From AP-15 sp963712825 (GTDB lineage: Bacteria; Pseudomonadota; Alphaproteobacteria; ATCC43930; CGMCC-115725), in NCBI GenBank assembly GCA_963712825.1, contig CAVQJP010000025.1:124001-188000 (forward strand): a DNA stretch of 64,000 bases, read 5' to 3'. A program made the translations under genes and the position numbers. Each line of letters starts with the position of its first letter. The first letter of the stretch is position 1. This document shows positions 1 to 8,330 of this stretch, piece by piece. Under the pieces are notes generated by a model, which did not search any database, was not told where the DNA came from, and saw only the letters and a list, made by a program, of their open reading frames with translations.

Positions 1-670
1 CTTGGCGTTCGAGAATGTAGACGGTGCCGTCCGCCGCCACCTTGACTGCGCGGGCGCCAAACACCCCGGCCGCACCGGCGGGGCCGCCGTCGCCGGTATG
101 CGCCGCCTCGCCGGTACCGGCAAAGGTCGCGATGATCCCGGTCGCGAGATCGACGACCCGCACCCGATGGTCGGCGACATCGGCAATGTAGAGATGCCGC
201 TGCTCGGGGTCGAAGCCGAGACCGTTCGGCTCGGCCAGCCTGGCCTCTTTCGCTGGGCCGCCGTCGCCGGCATAACCCGATGTGCCGTTGCCGGCAAAGG
301 TGGCGACCACGCCCGCGGTCGCGTCGATCCGGCGCACGCAGTGATTGTGGCGGTCGGCGACGTATATGTTGCCGTGGCGGTCGACGGCGATCCCGTAGGG
401 CTCGTTGAACGCGGCGGCGGCAGCCGGGCCGCCGTCGCCGGCGTAACCCGCGCCGCCGTTGCCGGCGACCGTCGTGATGACGCCGCTGCGCGCGTCGACG
501 CGGCAGATGCGGTGGTTGAAGGTGTCGGAGAAATAGAAATTGCCCGCCGGGTCGAAACCGACATCAAACGGGCCGTTGAGCTGGGCCCGCGCCGCCGGGC
601 CGCCGTCGCCGGCAAAGCCGCGCTCGCCGGTTCCGACCGCGGTGGTGATGATCCAGGACCGATCTGCCAT
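1..670 (-). CDS. NHL-repeat (beta-propeller) protein, partial
   Basis: Reading the minus strand from an ATG at 670 gives an uninterrupted frame that runs off the left edge (about 223 codons visible). It contains four repeats of the type 'GYAGDGGPA...' followed by 'GNxYxxDxxNHRxxRVD', the signature of NHL-repeat six-bladed propellers. Such proteins act as binding scaffolds, or as lyases in some families; nothing here fixes a ligand or reaction. No signal peptide is visible at the start (MADRSWIITT). The gene is divergent from the AlgH-like gene at 767. The open frame on the opposite strand is its antisense shadow. The C-terminus lies outside the window. Confidence 0.85.
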   Translation of the reverse strand, partial: MADRSWIITTAVGTGERGFAGDGGPAARAQLNGPFDVGFDPAGNFYFSDTFNHRICRVDARSGVITTVAGNGGAGYAGDGGPAAAAAFNEPYGIAVDRHGNIYVADRHNHCVRRIDATAGVVATFAGNGTSGYAGDGGPAKEARLAEPNGLGFDPEQRHLYIADVADHRVRVVDLATGIIATFAGTGEAAHTGDGGPAGAAGVFGARAVKVAADGTVYILERQ

Positions 671-766
671 GCCTCGACGCCTCTCCGCTCCCGTTCCCGC
701 TTCAGCGGCATCGCGCGATCTTAGCACCGCTTTGCGAGCCGCCGAGCGGCGATGTAGATTGCCCTG

Positions 767-1405
767 ATGAGGTTTGCCCGATCGTCGCTGCGGCTGCCGC
801 GAACCGCCTTGATCCTGTTCGCGGCGGCAACATTGCTCGTCACTGCGGCCGGCGGATGGGCCGACAGCGGCCGCGCCGACAACGGCTCGCTCGTCGGTCA
901 GCTGCTGGTCGCGGCGCCGACGATCGCCGACCCGCGGTTCTCCCACACGGTGATCCTGCTGTTGCGCCAGGACGACACCGGCGCCTTTGGCATCGTTCTG
1001 AACCGACCCGTCGAGCAGCGCTCGATCGCCGACCTGCTGAGCGCGGCCGGCGACCGTGGCGAGGCGGTCGAGGGGTCCTTGCAGGTGTTTGCCGGCGGGC
1101 CGGTGCAACCGGAGCTGGGCTTTGTCGTGCACAGCCCCGATTATCGCCGCGCCGACACGATGCATGTCGGCGACGAGGTCGCGATGACCGCCGACAAGCA
1201 GATCCTGCGCGACATCGGCCATCACAAAGGACCAAAGAAAGTGCTCTTCGCGTTTGGCTACGCCGGCTGGGGGCCGGGGCAGCTCGATGGCGAAATCGCA
1301 CGCCACGACTGGTTTACGACAACCGGCGACCCAAAGCTGATCTTCGACGGCAACCGCGCCACCTTGTGGGACGACGCGATGGCGCGCCGCACGCGCGAGC
1401 TGTGA
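767..1405 (+). CDS. YqgE/AlgH family (UPF0301) protein with N-terminal signal sequence
   Basis: 212 aa. Residues about 41-210 match the UPF0301/YqgE/AlgH family: 'LVGQLLVAAPTIADPRFSHT', then 'GAFGIVLNRP', 'VFAGGPVQPELGFVVHS' and 'FGYAGWGPGQLDGEI'. The biochemical role of the family is unknown; AlgH was named from alginate regulation in Pseudomonas. Unusually, the first about 33 residues form a basic then hydrophobic segment (LPRTALILFAAATLLVTAAGG) ending near AxA-like residues, which suggests export or membrane anchoring, whereas family members are normally cytoplasmic and start at the conserved core. The stop overlaps the GTG start of the next gene (GTGA), so the two are probably co-translated. 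Confidence 0.85.
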   Translation: MRFARSSLRLPRTALILFAAATLLVTAAGGWADSGRADNGSLVGQLLVAAPTIADPRFSHTVILLLRQDDTGAFGIVLNRPVEQRSIADLLSAAGDRGEAVEGSLQVFAGGPVQPELGFVVHSPDYRRADTMHVGDEVAMTADKQILRDIGHHKGPKKVLFAFGYAGWGPGQLDGEIARHDWFTTTGDPKLIFDGNRATLWDDAMARRTREL

Positions 1406-1896
1406 CGAGCGTGGCGGACGGCGGGCCGCGACCAGGCGGCGCGGTCCCGCTGTTCTCGATCGGCTATGAAAAGGCATTGCTCAAGGATGTCGTGGCTACG
1501 CTTGCCGATGCCGGGGTGGCGGTTCTGCTCGACGTGCGCGACCGGCCGATTTCGCGGCGGCCCGGGTTCTCAAAGCGCCAGCTCGCGGCGGCGGTCGAGG
1601 AAGCCGGGATCGGCTATGTCCACCTCGCCGCGCTCGGCACCCCGCCTGAGGGCCGCCTCGCCGGCCGCCGCCGCGAATGGGACCGCTTTTGGGCGATTGT
1701 CGACGACAAGCTCGCCCGCCCCGAGGCCGAGCTCGACCTGAACCGCGCTGCCGAAATCGCCGCCGCGGCGCCGAGCTGTCTGCTCTGCTACGAAGCCGAC
1801 TGGTATGGCTGCCACCGCTCGCGCATCGCCGACATTCTGGCCCGGCGCCGCGGATTTGAACTGCACCACCTGACGGTTCGCGACACCGGCGCTTAA
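1402..1896 (+). CDS. DUF488 family protein
   Basis: 164 aa from GTG 1402, which overlaps the upstream TGA by 4 bases; GTG 1411 is an alternative start. Features typical of DUF488 are visible: 'LFSIGYEKALLKDVV' near the N-terminus, 'VLLDVRDRPISRRPGFSK', 'YVHLAALGTP' and a C-terminal 'CLLCYEADWYGCHR' Cys/His motif. The family is common next to DNA- or RNA-related or stress genes but has no established reaction. The upstream part of the long open frame is non-coding read-through over the AlgH gene, so the start was trimmed. Its stop is shared tail-to-tail (TTAA) with the DUF1810 gene on the other strand. Confidence 0.85.
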   Translation: MTSVADGGPRPGGAVPLFSIGYEKALLKDVVATLADAGVAVLLDVRDRPISRRPGFSKRQLAAAVEEAGIGYVHLAALGTPPEGRLAGRRREWDRFWAIVDDKLARPEAELDLNRAAEIAAAAPSCLLCYEADWYGCHRSRIADILARRRGFELHHLTVRDTGA

Positions 1897-2312
1897 AGGC
1901 GTTCGAGGGTCAGCGGGTCGAAGCCGCCGGCGAAGTATTTTTCGATTGCGTCGGCGAAGACCTTGTTGTCAGCGGTCGCGTGCGCGAAGAGGGTCATCGA
2001 CGAGCGGAATTTGAGGTCGTCGGGATAACCCATTATCTCCCGGATCGTGCGGCCCGCGATCTCGGTCGTCAGCCGGGCGCACTCGCGCAGCCGCGGCCCG
2101 AGGATCGGGTGATCGAGATAGGCGGCGGCCTCGTCGCGCGACGAAATCGCGTATCGCGCCGCCGTTAGGCTGGCGCCGAGCCCGGCGATCTGCGGAAAGA
2201 CAAACCACATCCAGTGGCCGCGCTTGCGGCCGGCGCGCAGTTCGGCGCGGACCTCCTCGAGCACCGGGTCTTGCGCGTCGACAAAGCGCTGCAAATCATA
2301 AGGGTCGGTCAT
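1893..2312 (-). CDS. DUF1810 family protein
   Basis: 139 aa, the full length for the family. It shows the DUF1810 pattern: 'DLQRFVDAQDPVLEEVRAEL' at the N-terminus, 'GRKRGHWMWFVFPQIAGLG' around residue 30-47, 'AAAYLDHPILGPRLRECA' and 'KFRSSMTLFA' near residue 104. The function is unknown; members are small cytosolic proteins. It is convergent with the DUF488 gene, and the two stop codons overlap in a palindromic TTAA. ATG 2312 is the only sensible start. Confidence 0.9.
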   Translation of the reverse strand: MTDPYDLQRFVDAQDPVLEEVRAELRAGRKRGHWMWFVFPQIAGLGASLTAARYAISSRDEAAAYLDHPILGPRLRECARLTTEIAGRTIREIMGYPDDLKFRSSMTLFAHATADNKVFADAIEKYFAGGFDPLTLERL

Positions 2313-2562
2313 GGTGCTGTACCGCGTTGACGGGGTTGGTTGACCGTCGGCATTCCCACGGTCTCTCGCGGAACCGACCGAGGGCAGCCCACCCGGCGAA
2401 TGCCGGCCATGCGGGGCGCCGACGGGTCTTGTCGCCGGGCAGCGGCGAATTTAACACTCGGCGGTGCGAACGCACCAAAGTTGCTTCGGGAGGAATATCG
2501 GCCTTGCACCTCAATTTTGCCGCCTGCGCCTCAGAGCGGCAGCCTGCGCCTCCGGTCGGCCG
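2313..2562. other. Intergenic region upstream of MFS gene
   Basis: About 250 bases between the divergent DUF1810 and MFS genes. An in-frame extension of the MFS gene back to ATG 2464 lacks hydrophobic or conserved residues and was not accepted. A short direct repeat (gcctgcgcctc, twice, within about 2520-2555) lies just before the MFS start. I see no convincing RNA element or promoter here. Confidence 0.4.
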
Positions 2563-3816
2563 ATGACAACCGCAACCCTTTCCGGACGCACCCTCCGGAC
2601 GGTCGAGACGCGGCGCTCGTGGCTCGTCGCCGGCTGCGCGCTCGGGGTTTTGTCGGTGTCGTTTGGCGCGCCGACGATTACCATGGTGGGGCTGAAACCG
2701 ATCGCCGCCAGCTTTGGCGACGCGCGTTCGGTGCCGTCATTGTGCTACGCGCTCGCCTGGCTCGGTTCGGCGGTCGGCGGTATCGCGATGGGTCAGATCG
2801 CCGAGCGGGTCGGGGTGCGCTGGACGGCCGCGTTCGGCGGGTCGATGATCGCAACCGGCTTGCTGCTGTCGAGCCACGGCCATCGCGTCGACCTCTATGT
2901 CGGGCACGGCTTGTTCATGGGCCTGCTCGGCAATGCCGGTCTCAACGCGCCGCTCTATGTTTACGTCGCGCGCTGGTTCGACCGGCGCCGCGGCACCGCA
3001 CTGGCGCTGATCGCCAGCGGTCAGGCCTTGGCCGGCACGATCTGGGCGCCGCTTTTCGGGCATGTGCTCGGACGGATCGGCTGGCAGCGCACGATGCAGC
3101 TTTATGCGGTGTTCGTGGTCGTCGTGATCCTGCCGACGGCACTGCTCGCGTTCCGGTCGCTGCCCAAAACCGAAACGGCCGGCGCCGGCGGCCTCGCGGA
3201 GCCGGTGACCGGAGCGCCGGTGCTCGGGATGAGGCCGCGGACGGCACTCGGACTGTTGTGTCTGGCGAGCTTTTGCTGCTGCGTGCCGATGGCGATGCCG
3301 CAAGGCCATCTGGTCGCGTTTTGCAGCGATGTCGGGATTCCGCTGACCCGAGGCAGCACGATGCTGTCGGTGCTGTTGGCGTGCGCCTTTGTCGGCCGCC
3401 AGTTCTGGGGTTTCGTTGCCGACCGCTATGGCGGACTGCGCGCCGTCCTGGCCGGCTCGGCCTGTCAGGCGACGGCGATGATCGGGTTCCTCTTGACCCA
3501 GAACGAGGCCGGGCTGTTTGTCGTCTCGGCCGCTTTCGGGCTTGGCTTCAGCGGCATCATCCCGGCTTATGTGCTGGCGATCCGCGAGTTGTTCCCGGCT
3601 AGCGAGGCGTCGTGGCGGGTCCCGACTTTGCTGTTGTGCAGCGGCTCCGGCATGGCCGCGGGCGGCTGGATGGCGGGCGCCATCTACGATTCCGTCGGCT
3701 TCTACGCCGCCGCGTTCGCCGTCGGCATCATCTTCAACCTTGCCAATCTTGTTGTCGTCGGCGCGCTGGTGCTGCGCCAAAGCCGCTTCCCGTCGCCGAT
3801 CCTGGCGCGCGCATAA
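2563..3816 (+). CDS. Major facilitator superfamily transporter
   Basis: 417 aa from ATG 2563. About 12 hydrophobic segments are visible, starting with SWLVAGCALGVLSVSFG. The MFS loop 2-3 signature appears as 'GQIAERVGVRWTAAFGG', and 'ARWFDRRRGTALALIASGQA' and 'FWGFVADRYGG' are typical of the oxalate/formate-antiporter and monocarboxylate-type branch. It should be an inner-membrane secondary transporter for a small organic anion, but the substrate cannot be read from sequence. The longer frame from 2464 adds a non-hydrophobic, poorly conserved leader and was rejected. There is no clear operon partner. Confidence 0.85.
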   Translation: MTTATLSGRTLRTVETRRSWLVAGCALGVLSVSFGAPTITMVGLKPIAASFGDARSVPSLCYALAWLGSAVGGIAMGQIAERVGVRWTAAFGGSMIATGLLLSSHGHRVDLYVGHGLFMGLLGNAGLNAPLYVYVARWFDRRRGTALALIASGQALAGTIWAPLFGHVLGRIGWQRTMQLYAVFVVVVILPTALLAFRSLPKTETAGAGGLAEPVTGAPVLGMRPRTALGLLCLASFCCCVPMAMPQGHLVAFCSDVGIPLTRGSTMLSVLLACAFVGRQFWGFVADRYGGLRAVLAGSACQATAMIGFLLTQNEAGLFVVSAAFGLGFSGIIPAYVLAIRELFPASEASWRVPTLLLCSGSGMAAGGWMAGAIYDSVGFYAAAFAVGIIFNLANLVVVGALVLRQSRFPSPILARA

Positions 3817-3946
3817 CGCCGGGCTCAGACCGCTAATCGCTCGACGGCTGCCCTGTGCCTTGTCAAGATCGGCTGGCGACAGAGCGGGGGTGACGAGAAT
3901 GGCTGAACCGGCAAGTCTACGAACATCTCGGAGGGCGGGGTAGGCG

Positions 3947-4855
3947 ATGCCGACGGCTTTGCCGGCGCTTAACCTGGTTGCCGTGCCGGGGCAGCGGCGC
4001 GCGACGCTCGACATGGCGCGCGAGATCGAGCAGCGCGGCTTTGCCGGCATTTCGGCATCGAGCCAGTACAGCAACATGTCGCAGTGCCTGGGACTGGCCT
4101 TCGCCACCGAGCGGATCGCGTTCGCCACCGCGATAGCGCCGATCTACGCCGCGACCGCCGAGGAATTCGCCAACAGCGCCGCCTACCTGCACGAGGTATC
4201 GGGCGGCCGCTTTCAGTTCGGCATCGGGGTCGCGCACGCGCCGCTGCACCAGCGCATCGGGGTGACGCCGGGCCGCCCGCTCGCCGACATCCGCGACTTT
4301 GTCGCCAAGCTCAGATCGGTTGACGGCATCGGCCCGTTGCCGCCGGTCATCCTCGCCGCCCTGCGCCGGCGGATGGTGGCGCTGGCGGCGGAGATTGCCG
4401 ACGGCGTCGTCTTTGCCAATGCGGCGTGCTCGCACATGGCGGCGTCGCTCGCCGCGCTTTCGGCGGAGAAGCGCCGCGACCCCGGCTTCTTTGTCGGCAA
4501 CCGCATCCGCACCTGTGTCGGCGACGAAGCGGAGGCAAAGGCGGTCTTGCGGCGCACGGTCGCGAATTACGCGCTGATGCCGAACTATCGTAACTACTGG
4601 AAAGAGGCGGGCTATGTCGAGGAGATGACGGCGATCGAAAATGCCGTCGCCGCCGGCCGAATCGACGAGATCGGCAAATACCTGCCCGATCGCTGGCTCG
4701 CCGACATCACCCTCTTTGGACCCGCTGCGAAAATCCGCGACGGCGTCGAGGCGTGGCGTGCCGCCGGGATCCGCACCCCCGTGCTGGTGCCGCTTTCTGC
4801 TGACGGCGACCCGAAAACCGCATTGCGCCAAGTGTTCGCCGCTTTCGCCGACTGA
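3947..4855 (+). CDS. LLM class flavin-dependent oxidoreductase
   Basis: 302 aa luciferase-like monooxygenase (TIM-barrel, FMN or F420 binding). Supporting segments are 'LDMAREIEQRGFAGISASSQ' at the N-terminus, 'RIAFATAIAPIYAATAEEFA' (strand 3-4 region), 'SGGRFQFGIGV' (the S-G-GR-x-xx-GIGV motif) and 'VLVPLSADGDP' at the C-terminus. A purine-rich ribosome site (cggagggcggg) precedes ATG 3947. It is followed after 21 bases by a second LLM gene in the same direction, so they probably form an operon. The substrate is unknown. Confidence 0.85.
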   Translation: MPTALPALNLVAVPGQRRATLDMAREIEQRGFAGISASSQYSNMSQCLGLAFATERIAFATAIAPIYAATAEEFANSAAYLHEVSGGRFQFGIGVAHAPLHQRIGVTPGRPLADIRDFVAKLRSVDGIGPLPPVILAALRRRMVALAAEIADGVVFANAACSHMAASLAALSAEKRRDPGFFVGNRIRTCVGDEAEAKAVLRRTVANYALMPNYRNYWKEAGYVEEMTAIENAVAAGRIDEIGKYLPDRWLADITLFGPAAKIRDGVEAWRAAGIRTPVLVPLSADGDPKTALRQVFAAFAD

Positions 4856-4876
4856 AACCGCAAGGAGGATTTTGAA

Positions 4877-5773
4877 ATGCAGCTCGGATGCTCGTTGCCG
4901 GTTGGCGACATCGGGACCGGCCCCGCGGTGTTGCGCGACTACGCGCAGGCGGCCGAGGGGCTGGGCTTCGCCCATCTCGTCGCACCCGACCACGTGCTCG
5001 GCGCCAACCCCTCGGCGGATCACGAGGGCCGGCGGGTCGGCACGACCGCCACCGCCTATCACGACCCGTTCGTGCTGTTCGGGTTTCTGGCTGGATGCAC
5101 GCAGCGGATCGGCTTTGCCGTCGGCGTCCTGATCCTGGCGCAGCGCCAGGCGGTGTTGGTTGCCAAGCAGGCGGCCTCGCTCGATGTTTTGTGCGGCGGG
5201 CGGTTCAGGCTCGGCATCGGGGTCGGCTGGAACGAGGTCGAGTTCATCGGCCTCAACGAGAATTTTCATAACCGTGGGCGGCGTTCGGCCGAGCAGGTGC
5301 GGGTCATGCAGGCGTTGTGGGCCGACCCGCACGTCTCCTTTGACGGCGAGTTCCACCACATCGAGGACGCCGGCATCAACCCGCGACCGGCCTCGGGACG
5401 CGTCCCGATCTGGTATGGCGGGCATGCCGAGGCGACCTTTCGCCGCTGCGCGCGCTATGGCGACGGGTTTATGCCGTTGGCCTACCCGCCGGGCGAGGCG
5501 GCGCTGGCGGCCTTTGAAAAGCTGCGCGGCTTGACCCGCGAAGCCGGCCGCGATCCGGCCCAGATGGGCATCGAGGTCTGGGTTTCGCCCGGCACCGGCG
5601 GCTCCGAGGATTGGCGGCGCGAAATCCAATTCTGGAAGGATGCCGGGATTACCCACCTGACCGTGCACACGACCTACGCCAGCAACAACCACCAGCGGAT
5701 CGCCGGCCGTTCCGCCGCCGAGCATCTGGCGGCGATCGCCCGCTATCGCGAAGCGGTCGCGGACCTGCTGTAG
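4877..5773 (+). CDS. LLM class F420-dependent-type oxidoreductase
   Basis: 298 aa. It shows the luciferase-like fold of the subgroup usually annotated as F420-dependent: 'AEGLGFAHLVAPDHVLG', 'RIGFAVGVLILAQRQAVLVAKQ', 'GGRFRLGIGVGWNEVEF' and 'RVPIWYGGHAEATFRR'. A strong ribosome site (aaggagg, 4861-4867) sits before ATG 4877. The tandem arrangement with the preceding LLM gene suggests a related pathway step, for example oxidation of a small organic substrate, but cofactor and substrate are inferences from family resemblance only. Confidence 0.88.
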   Translation: MQLGCSLPVGDIGTGPAVLRDYAQAAEGLGFAHLVAPDHVLGANPSADHEGRRVGTTATAYHDPFVLFGFLAGCTQRIGFAVGVLILAQRQAVLVAKQAASLDVLCGGRFRLGIGVGWNEVEFIGLNENFHNRGRRSAEQVRVMQALWADPHVSFDGEFHHIEDAGINPRPASGRVPIWYGGHAEATFRRCARYGDGFMPLAYPPGEAALAAFEKLRGLTREAGRDPAQMGIEVWVSPGTGGSEDWRREIQFWKDAGITHLTVHTTYASNNHQRIAGRSAAEHLAAIARYREAVADLL

Positions 5774-5908
5774 GCTGAGACCGCAAGGTCTGCAGTTCCG
5801 CCGCGAGCGTAGCCGCGAAGTCATGCCGTGGCTTGACCGCGCCTGTCGCCAGCCGTCGCTAAAAGATAGTTCGAGGGAAAGTTCGCGCTTGGGCCTAAAC
5901 CTGACAAA

Positions 5909-5950
5909 AGCCCTCCCCCTCGATGGGGGAGGGTTGGGAGGAGGTGATGT
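5909..5950 (+). repeat. Left inverted-repeat unit flanking DUF559 remnant
   Basis: A G/C-rich hairpin (CCCTCCCCCTCGATGGGGGA core, perfect-stem type) followed by a purine-rich tail ending in ggtgatg. The right unit at 6183-6225, read on the minus strand, repeats nearly the whole about 42-base sequence. Translated it gives the ALPLDGGG peptide often mis-called as coding. Confidence 0.8.
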
Positions 5951-5974
5951 CTCCCGGCGCCCAAGTCGAGATAT

Positions 5975-6179
5975 TAGGAAACATCCCGTTGCCGGCGCCC
6001 ACCAGCGAACTCGTACCTTCCGGAAGAATATGACGGAGGCGGAAGAGCGTGTTTGGCAGATGCTGCGCTCGTATCAAATGAAAGGGTACAAGTTCCGCCG
6101 CCAAATACGGTTCGGCCGCTACATTGCCGATTTTGTCTGCCACGAGATGCGGTTGATCTGGAAATCGCGGGCGAGCTAG
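5975..6179 (+). pseudogene. Truncated DUF559 (Vsr/RE-like) endonuclease-domain gene
   Basis: The frame reads 'RTRTFRKNMTEAEERVWQML', then 'GYKFRRQIRFGRYIADFVC', the N-terminal half of DUF559 proteins (a PD-(D/E)XK-like nuclease fold related to very-short-patch repair enzymes). Intact members are about 110-120 aa and continue with 'VEIDGGQH...'. Here the frame is lost just after 'FVCHEMRLI': another frame reads LEIAG, an apparent one-base indel, and the sequence runs straight into the right-hand inverted repeat. The gene is therefore truncated and frameshifted. No good start codon is visible; homologues would begin at or before residue M of MTEAEE. Confidence 0.7.
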
Positions 6180-6182
6180 GCG

Positions 6183-6225
6183 GCATCACCCCCACCCAAA
6201 CCCTCCCCCATCAAGGGGGAGGGCT
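6183..6225 (-). repeat. Right inverted-repeat unit flanking DUF559 remnant
   Basis: Imperfect inverted copy of 5909-5950: on the minus strand it reads agccctcccccttgatgggg and continues into a ggtgatg tail. The pair brackets the DUF559 fragment, resembling a small non-autonomous mobile cassette or a dispersed repeat. Confidence 0.8.
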
Positions 6226-6317
6226 CTGAAGAGAGGCCGTTTCGCTAATTTGCCCGATGCACGGGGCTTCTTTGGACCGAGCCTACTACGGTGGCCTATA
6301 CCGCAGGGGAGACTGAC

Positions 6318-7202
6318 ATGAGCGACGCGGAAATCGGCGCATTGCGCGCGAAACTGGCGGCCCGGCCGCGCTCCGACGACTACCGGCAGCGGCGCCGGGA
6401 CATCGACGCGCGCGGCCTCTCCTACGGGCTCGCCGCCGATGTCGGGGTCGAGCCGGTCAATGCCGGCGGCGTGCGGGCGGAATGGACCACGACCCCGAGC
6501 GACACGCGCGACGCCGCACTCTTGTACCTGCATGGCGGCGGCTATGTGATCGGCTCGCTTGACAGCCACCGCCATCTGGTGGCCGAAGCGGGCCGCGCTT
6601 GCGGGGTCGCGGCATTGGCGCTCGATTACCGGCTGGCGCCCGAGCACCCGTTTCCGGCGGCGGTCGACGACGCGCTTGCCGGCTATCGCTTTTTGCTGGC
6701 GCGCGGGATCGCGCCCGGCCGGATCGCGCTCGCCGGCGACAGCGCCGGAGGCGGTCTCGTCATCTCGGCGATGCTGGCGATCCGCGACGCGGGTCTGCCG
6801 CAGCCGGGCTGCGGCTGGTGCATCTCGCCCTGGGTCGACCTGGAAGCCGTCGGCGGGACGATGACGAGCCGGGCCGCCGCCGACCCGACCGTGCAGCGCG
6901 CCGGCATCCTCGACATGGCGAAGATGTACTTGAACGGCGCCGACCCGCGCTCGCCATTGGCGGCGCCGATCCATGCCGACCTCGCCGGCGTGGCGCCGCT
7001 GCTGATCCAGGTCGGCGCCTGCGAGACCCTGCTCGACGACGCCCTGCAGCTGGCCGGGGTTGCGGGGACGGCCGATGTGCGGGTCGACCTGCAGATCTGG
7101 CCCGAGATGATCCATGTCTGGCACCTGTTCCACCCCGAGCTGAAGGCCGGGCGGAAGGCGATCGAAGCCGGCTCCGCCTTTGTCCGCGCCATGATCGCAT
7201 AG
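6318..7202 (+). CDS. Alpha/beta hydrolase, hormone-sensitive-lipase (HSL) family esterase
   Basis: 294 aa from ATG 6318, chosen because a ggggag ribosome site lies about 6 bases upstream; ATG 6291 is the longer alternative. Hallmarks of the HSL family are the oxyanion motif HGGGY near residue 72, 'DYRLAPEHPFPAAVDD' and the nucleophile elbow GDSAGG with Ser near 142. The acid lies in the 'GACETLLDD' region (about 240) and the base His near 266 (MIHVWH). It is probably a cytosolic carboxylesterase for short acyl esters. It stands alone, convergent with the CDF transporter gene. Confidence 0.9.
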   Translation: MSDAEIGALRAKLAARPRSDDYRQRRRDIDARGLSYGLAADVGVEPVNAGGVRAEWTTTPSDTRDAALLYLHGGGYVIGSLDSHRHLVAEAGRACGVAALALDYRLAPEHPFPAAVDDALAGYRFLLARGIAPGRIALAGDSAGGGLVISAMLAIRDAGLPQPGCGWCISPWVDLEAVGGTMTSRAAADPTVQRAGILDMAKMYLNGADPRSPLAAPIHADLAGVAPLLIQVGACETLLDDALQLAGVAGTADVRVDLQIWPEMIHVWHLFHPELKAGRKAIEAGSAFVRAMIA

Positions 7203-7236
7203 CCGCGGCCGGTCCCGATGCTGGGGCCGCAACGCT

Positions 7237-8178
7237 TCAGACGATATGCTCCGGGGTCAGCGCGCAGACTTGGTCGCTGTCGGCGAGTTCGATCTGGATT
7301 GTCGCATGGACGATGCCGAAGCGGGCGTGGAGCTCGTGCGTGATCGCGTTCAGCGTCGTGTCGCCGGGGTGGCCGCCCGGCATCACCAGATGACAGGTCA
7401 GCGCCGTGTCGGTCGTGCTCATCCCCCAGATGTGCAGGTCGTGCAGCGCCGTCACACCGGGCAACGCTTCAAGGTGGGCGCGCACCGCGGCGGCGTCGAC
7501 CCCTTCGGGCACCGCGGCGAGGGCAAGGCCGATCGCACTTTTGAGCACGCCCCAGGTGCCGGCGACGATGACGGCCGAGATCACAAGGCTGACCGCCGGG
7601 TCGAGCCACAGCCAGCCGGTGACGCCGATCGCGATGCCGGCGACGACGACGCCGGCGGTGACGAGGGTGTCGGCCATCATGTGCATAAAGGCGCTTTTGA
7701 CATTGAGGTCGCTGCCGCGGCCCGAGGCGAACAGCAACGCCGTGGTGCCGTTAACCGCGATCCCGGCCGCCGCGACCCAGATCATGACGCCGCTCGCGAC
7801 CGCCATCGGCGCGGCAAGGCGCAGGACTGCCTCCCAGGCGATGCCCCCCGTTACCAGCAGCAGGATCATGGCGTTGATCAGCGCCGCCAGGATCGAGCTC
7901 GATCCGAGGCCGTAGGTGAACCGCCCGCTCGGGCGGCGCCGGCTCAGGACCACCGCACCCCATGACAGCCCGAGGCCCAAGACGTCGCTGAGGTTGTGTC
8001 CGCCATCCGCCAGCAGCGCCAGCGAATGCGACAACACCCCGGCGACCGCCTCGGCGGCGACATAGGCAAGGTTCAGCGCGATCCCGATCGCAAACGCCCG
8101 GCCGTAGTCCGGCGCGCCGTGCTGATGCCCGGCATGCTGATGCCCGGATTGGTCATGCGGGTGGTAGTTGTTCGCCAT
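7237..8178 (-). CDS. Cation diffusion facilitator (CDF/ZitB-like) metal efflux protein
   Basis: 313 aa. The N-terminus is His-rich (HPHDQSGHQHAGHQHG), a likely metal-collecting tail. Six membrane segments follow, with the CDF metal-site motif 'LLADGGHNLSDVLGLGLSWG' in TM2 and 'FMHMMADTLVTAGVVVAG' (the second H/D motif) in TM5. A C-terminal cytosolic domain follows with 'LHDLHIWGMSTTDTALTCH'. Family proteins export Zn2+, Co2+ or Cd2+ by proton antiport. ATG 8178 is the only start giving the His-rich tail. It is divergent from the thiolase gene. Confidence 0.93.
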   Translation of the reverse strand: MANNYHPHDQSGHQHAGHQHGAPDYGRAFAIGIALNLAYVAAEAVAGVLSHSLALLADGGHNLSDVLGLGLSWGAVVLSRRRPSGRFTYGLGSSSILAALINAMILLLVTGGIAWEAVLRLAAPMAVASGVMIWVAAAGIAVNGTTALLFASGRGSDLNVKSAFMHMMADTLVTAGVVVAGIAIGVTGWLWLDPAVSLVISAVIVAGTWGVLKSAIGLALAAVPEGVDAAAVRAHLEALPGVTALHDLHIWGMSTTDTALTCHLVMPGGHPGDTTLNAITHELHARFGIVHATIQIELADSDQVCALTPEHIV

Positions 8179-8330
8179 TCAAGGCCTCTGGGCGAGCATG
8201 TCACGCCATCATAATCGAAAGTTGCAGTCCGGCGAAAAACTTACGGGGGCCGGTGTAGCCGCCGATCGGGGGCCTTGACAGCGCTGCGTGCTCGCGCGGA
8301 GATGCGCCGCAGCCGCAGGAGGAAGCCCCG

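Noticed and set aside
2..724. 240-codon open frame on the plus strand at the left edge
   Set aside because: Its repeated 'AAVAG' pattern is the antisense image of the NHL-repeat gene on the minus strand.
3917..5824. 635-codon open frame on the minus strand
   Set aside because: Antisense to two LLM oxidoreductase genes that have good ribosome sites and full-length family motifs.
5823..5974. N-terminal part of the DUF559 open frame (MPWLDRACRQ...)
   Set aside because: Part of it (ALPLDGGGLGGG) is the translated hairpin repeat, so it is not native coding sequence.
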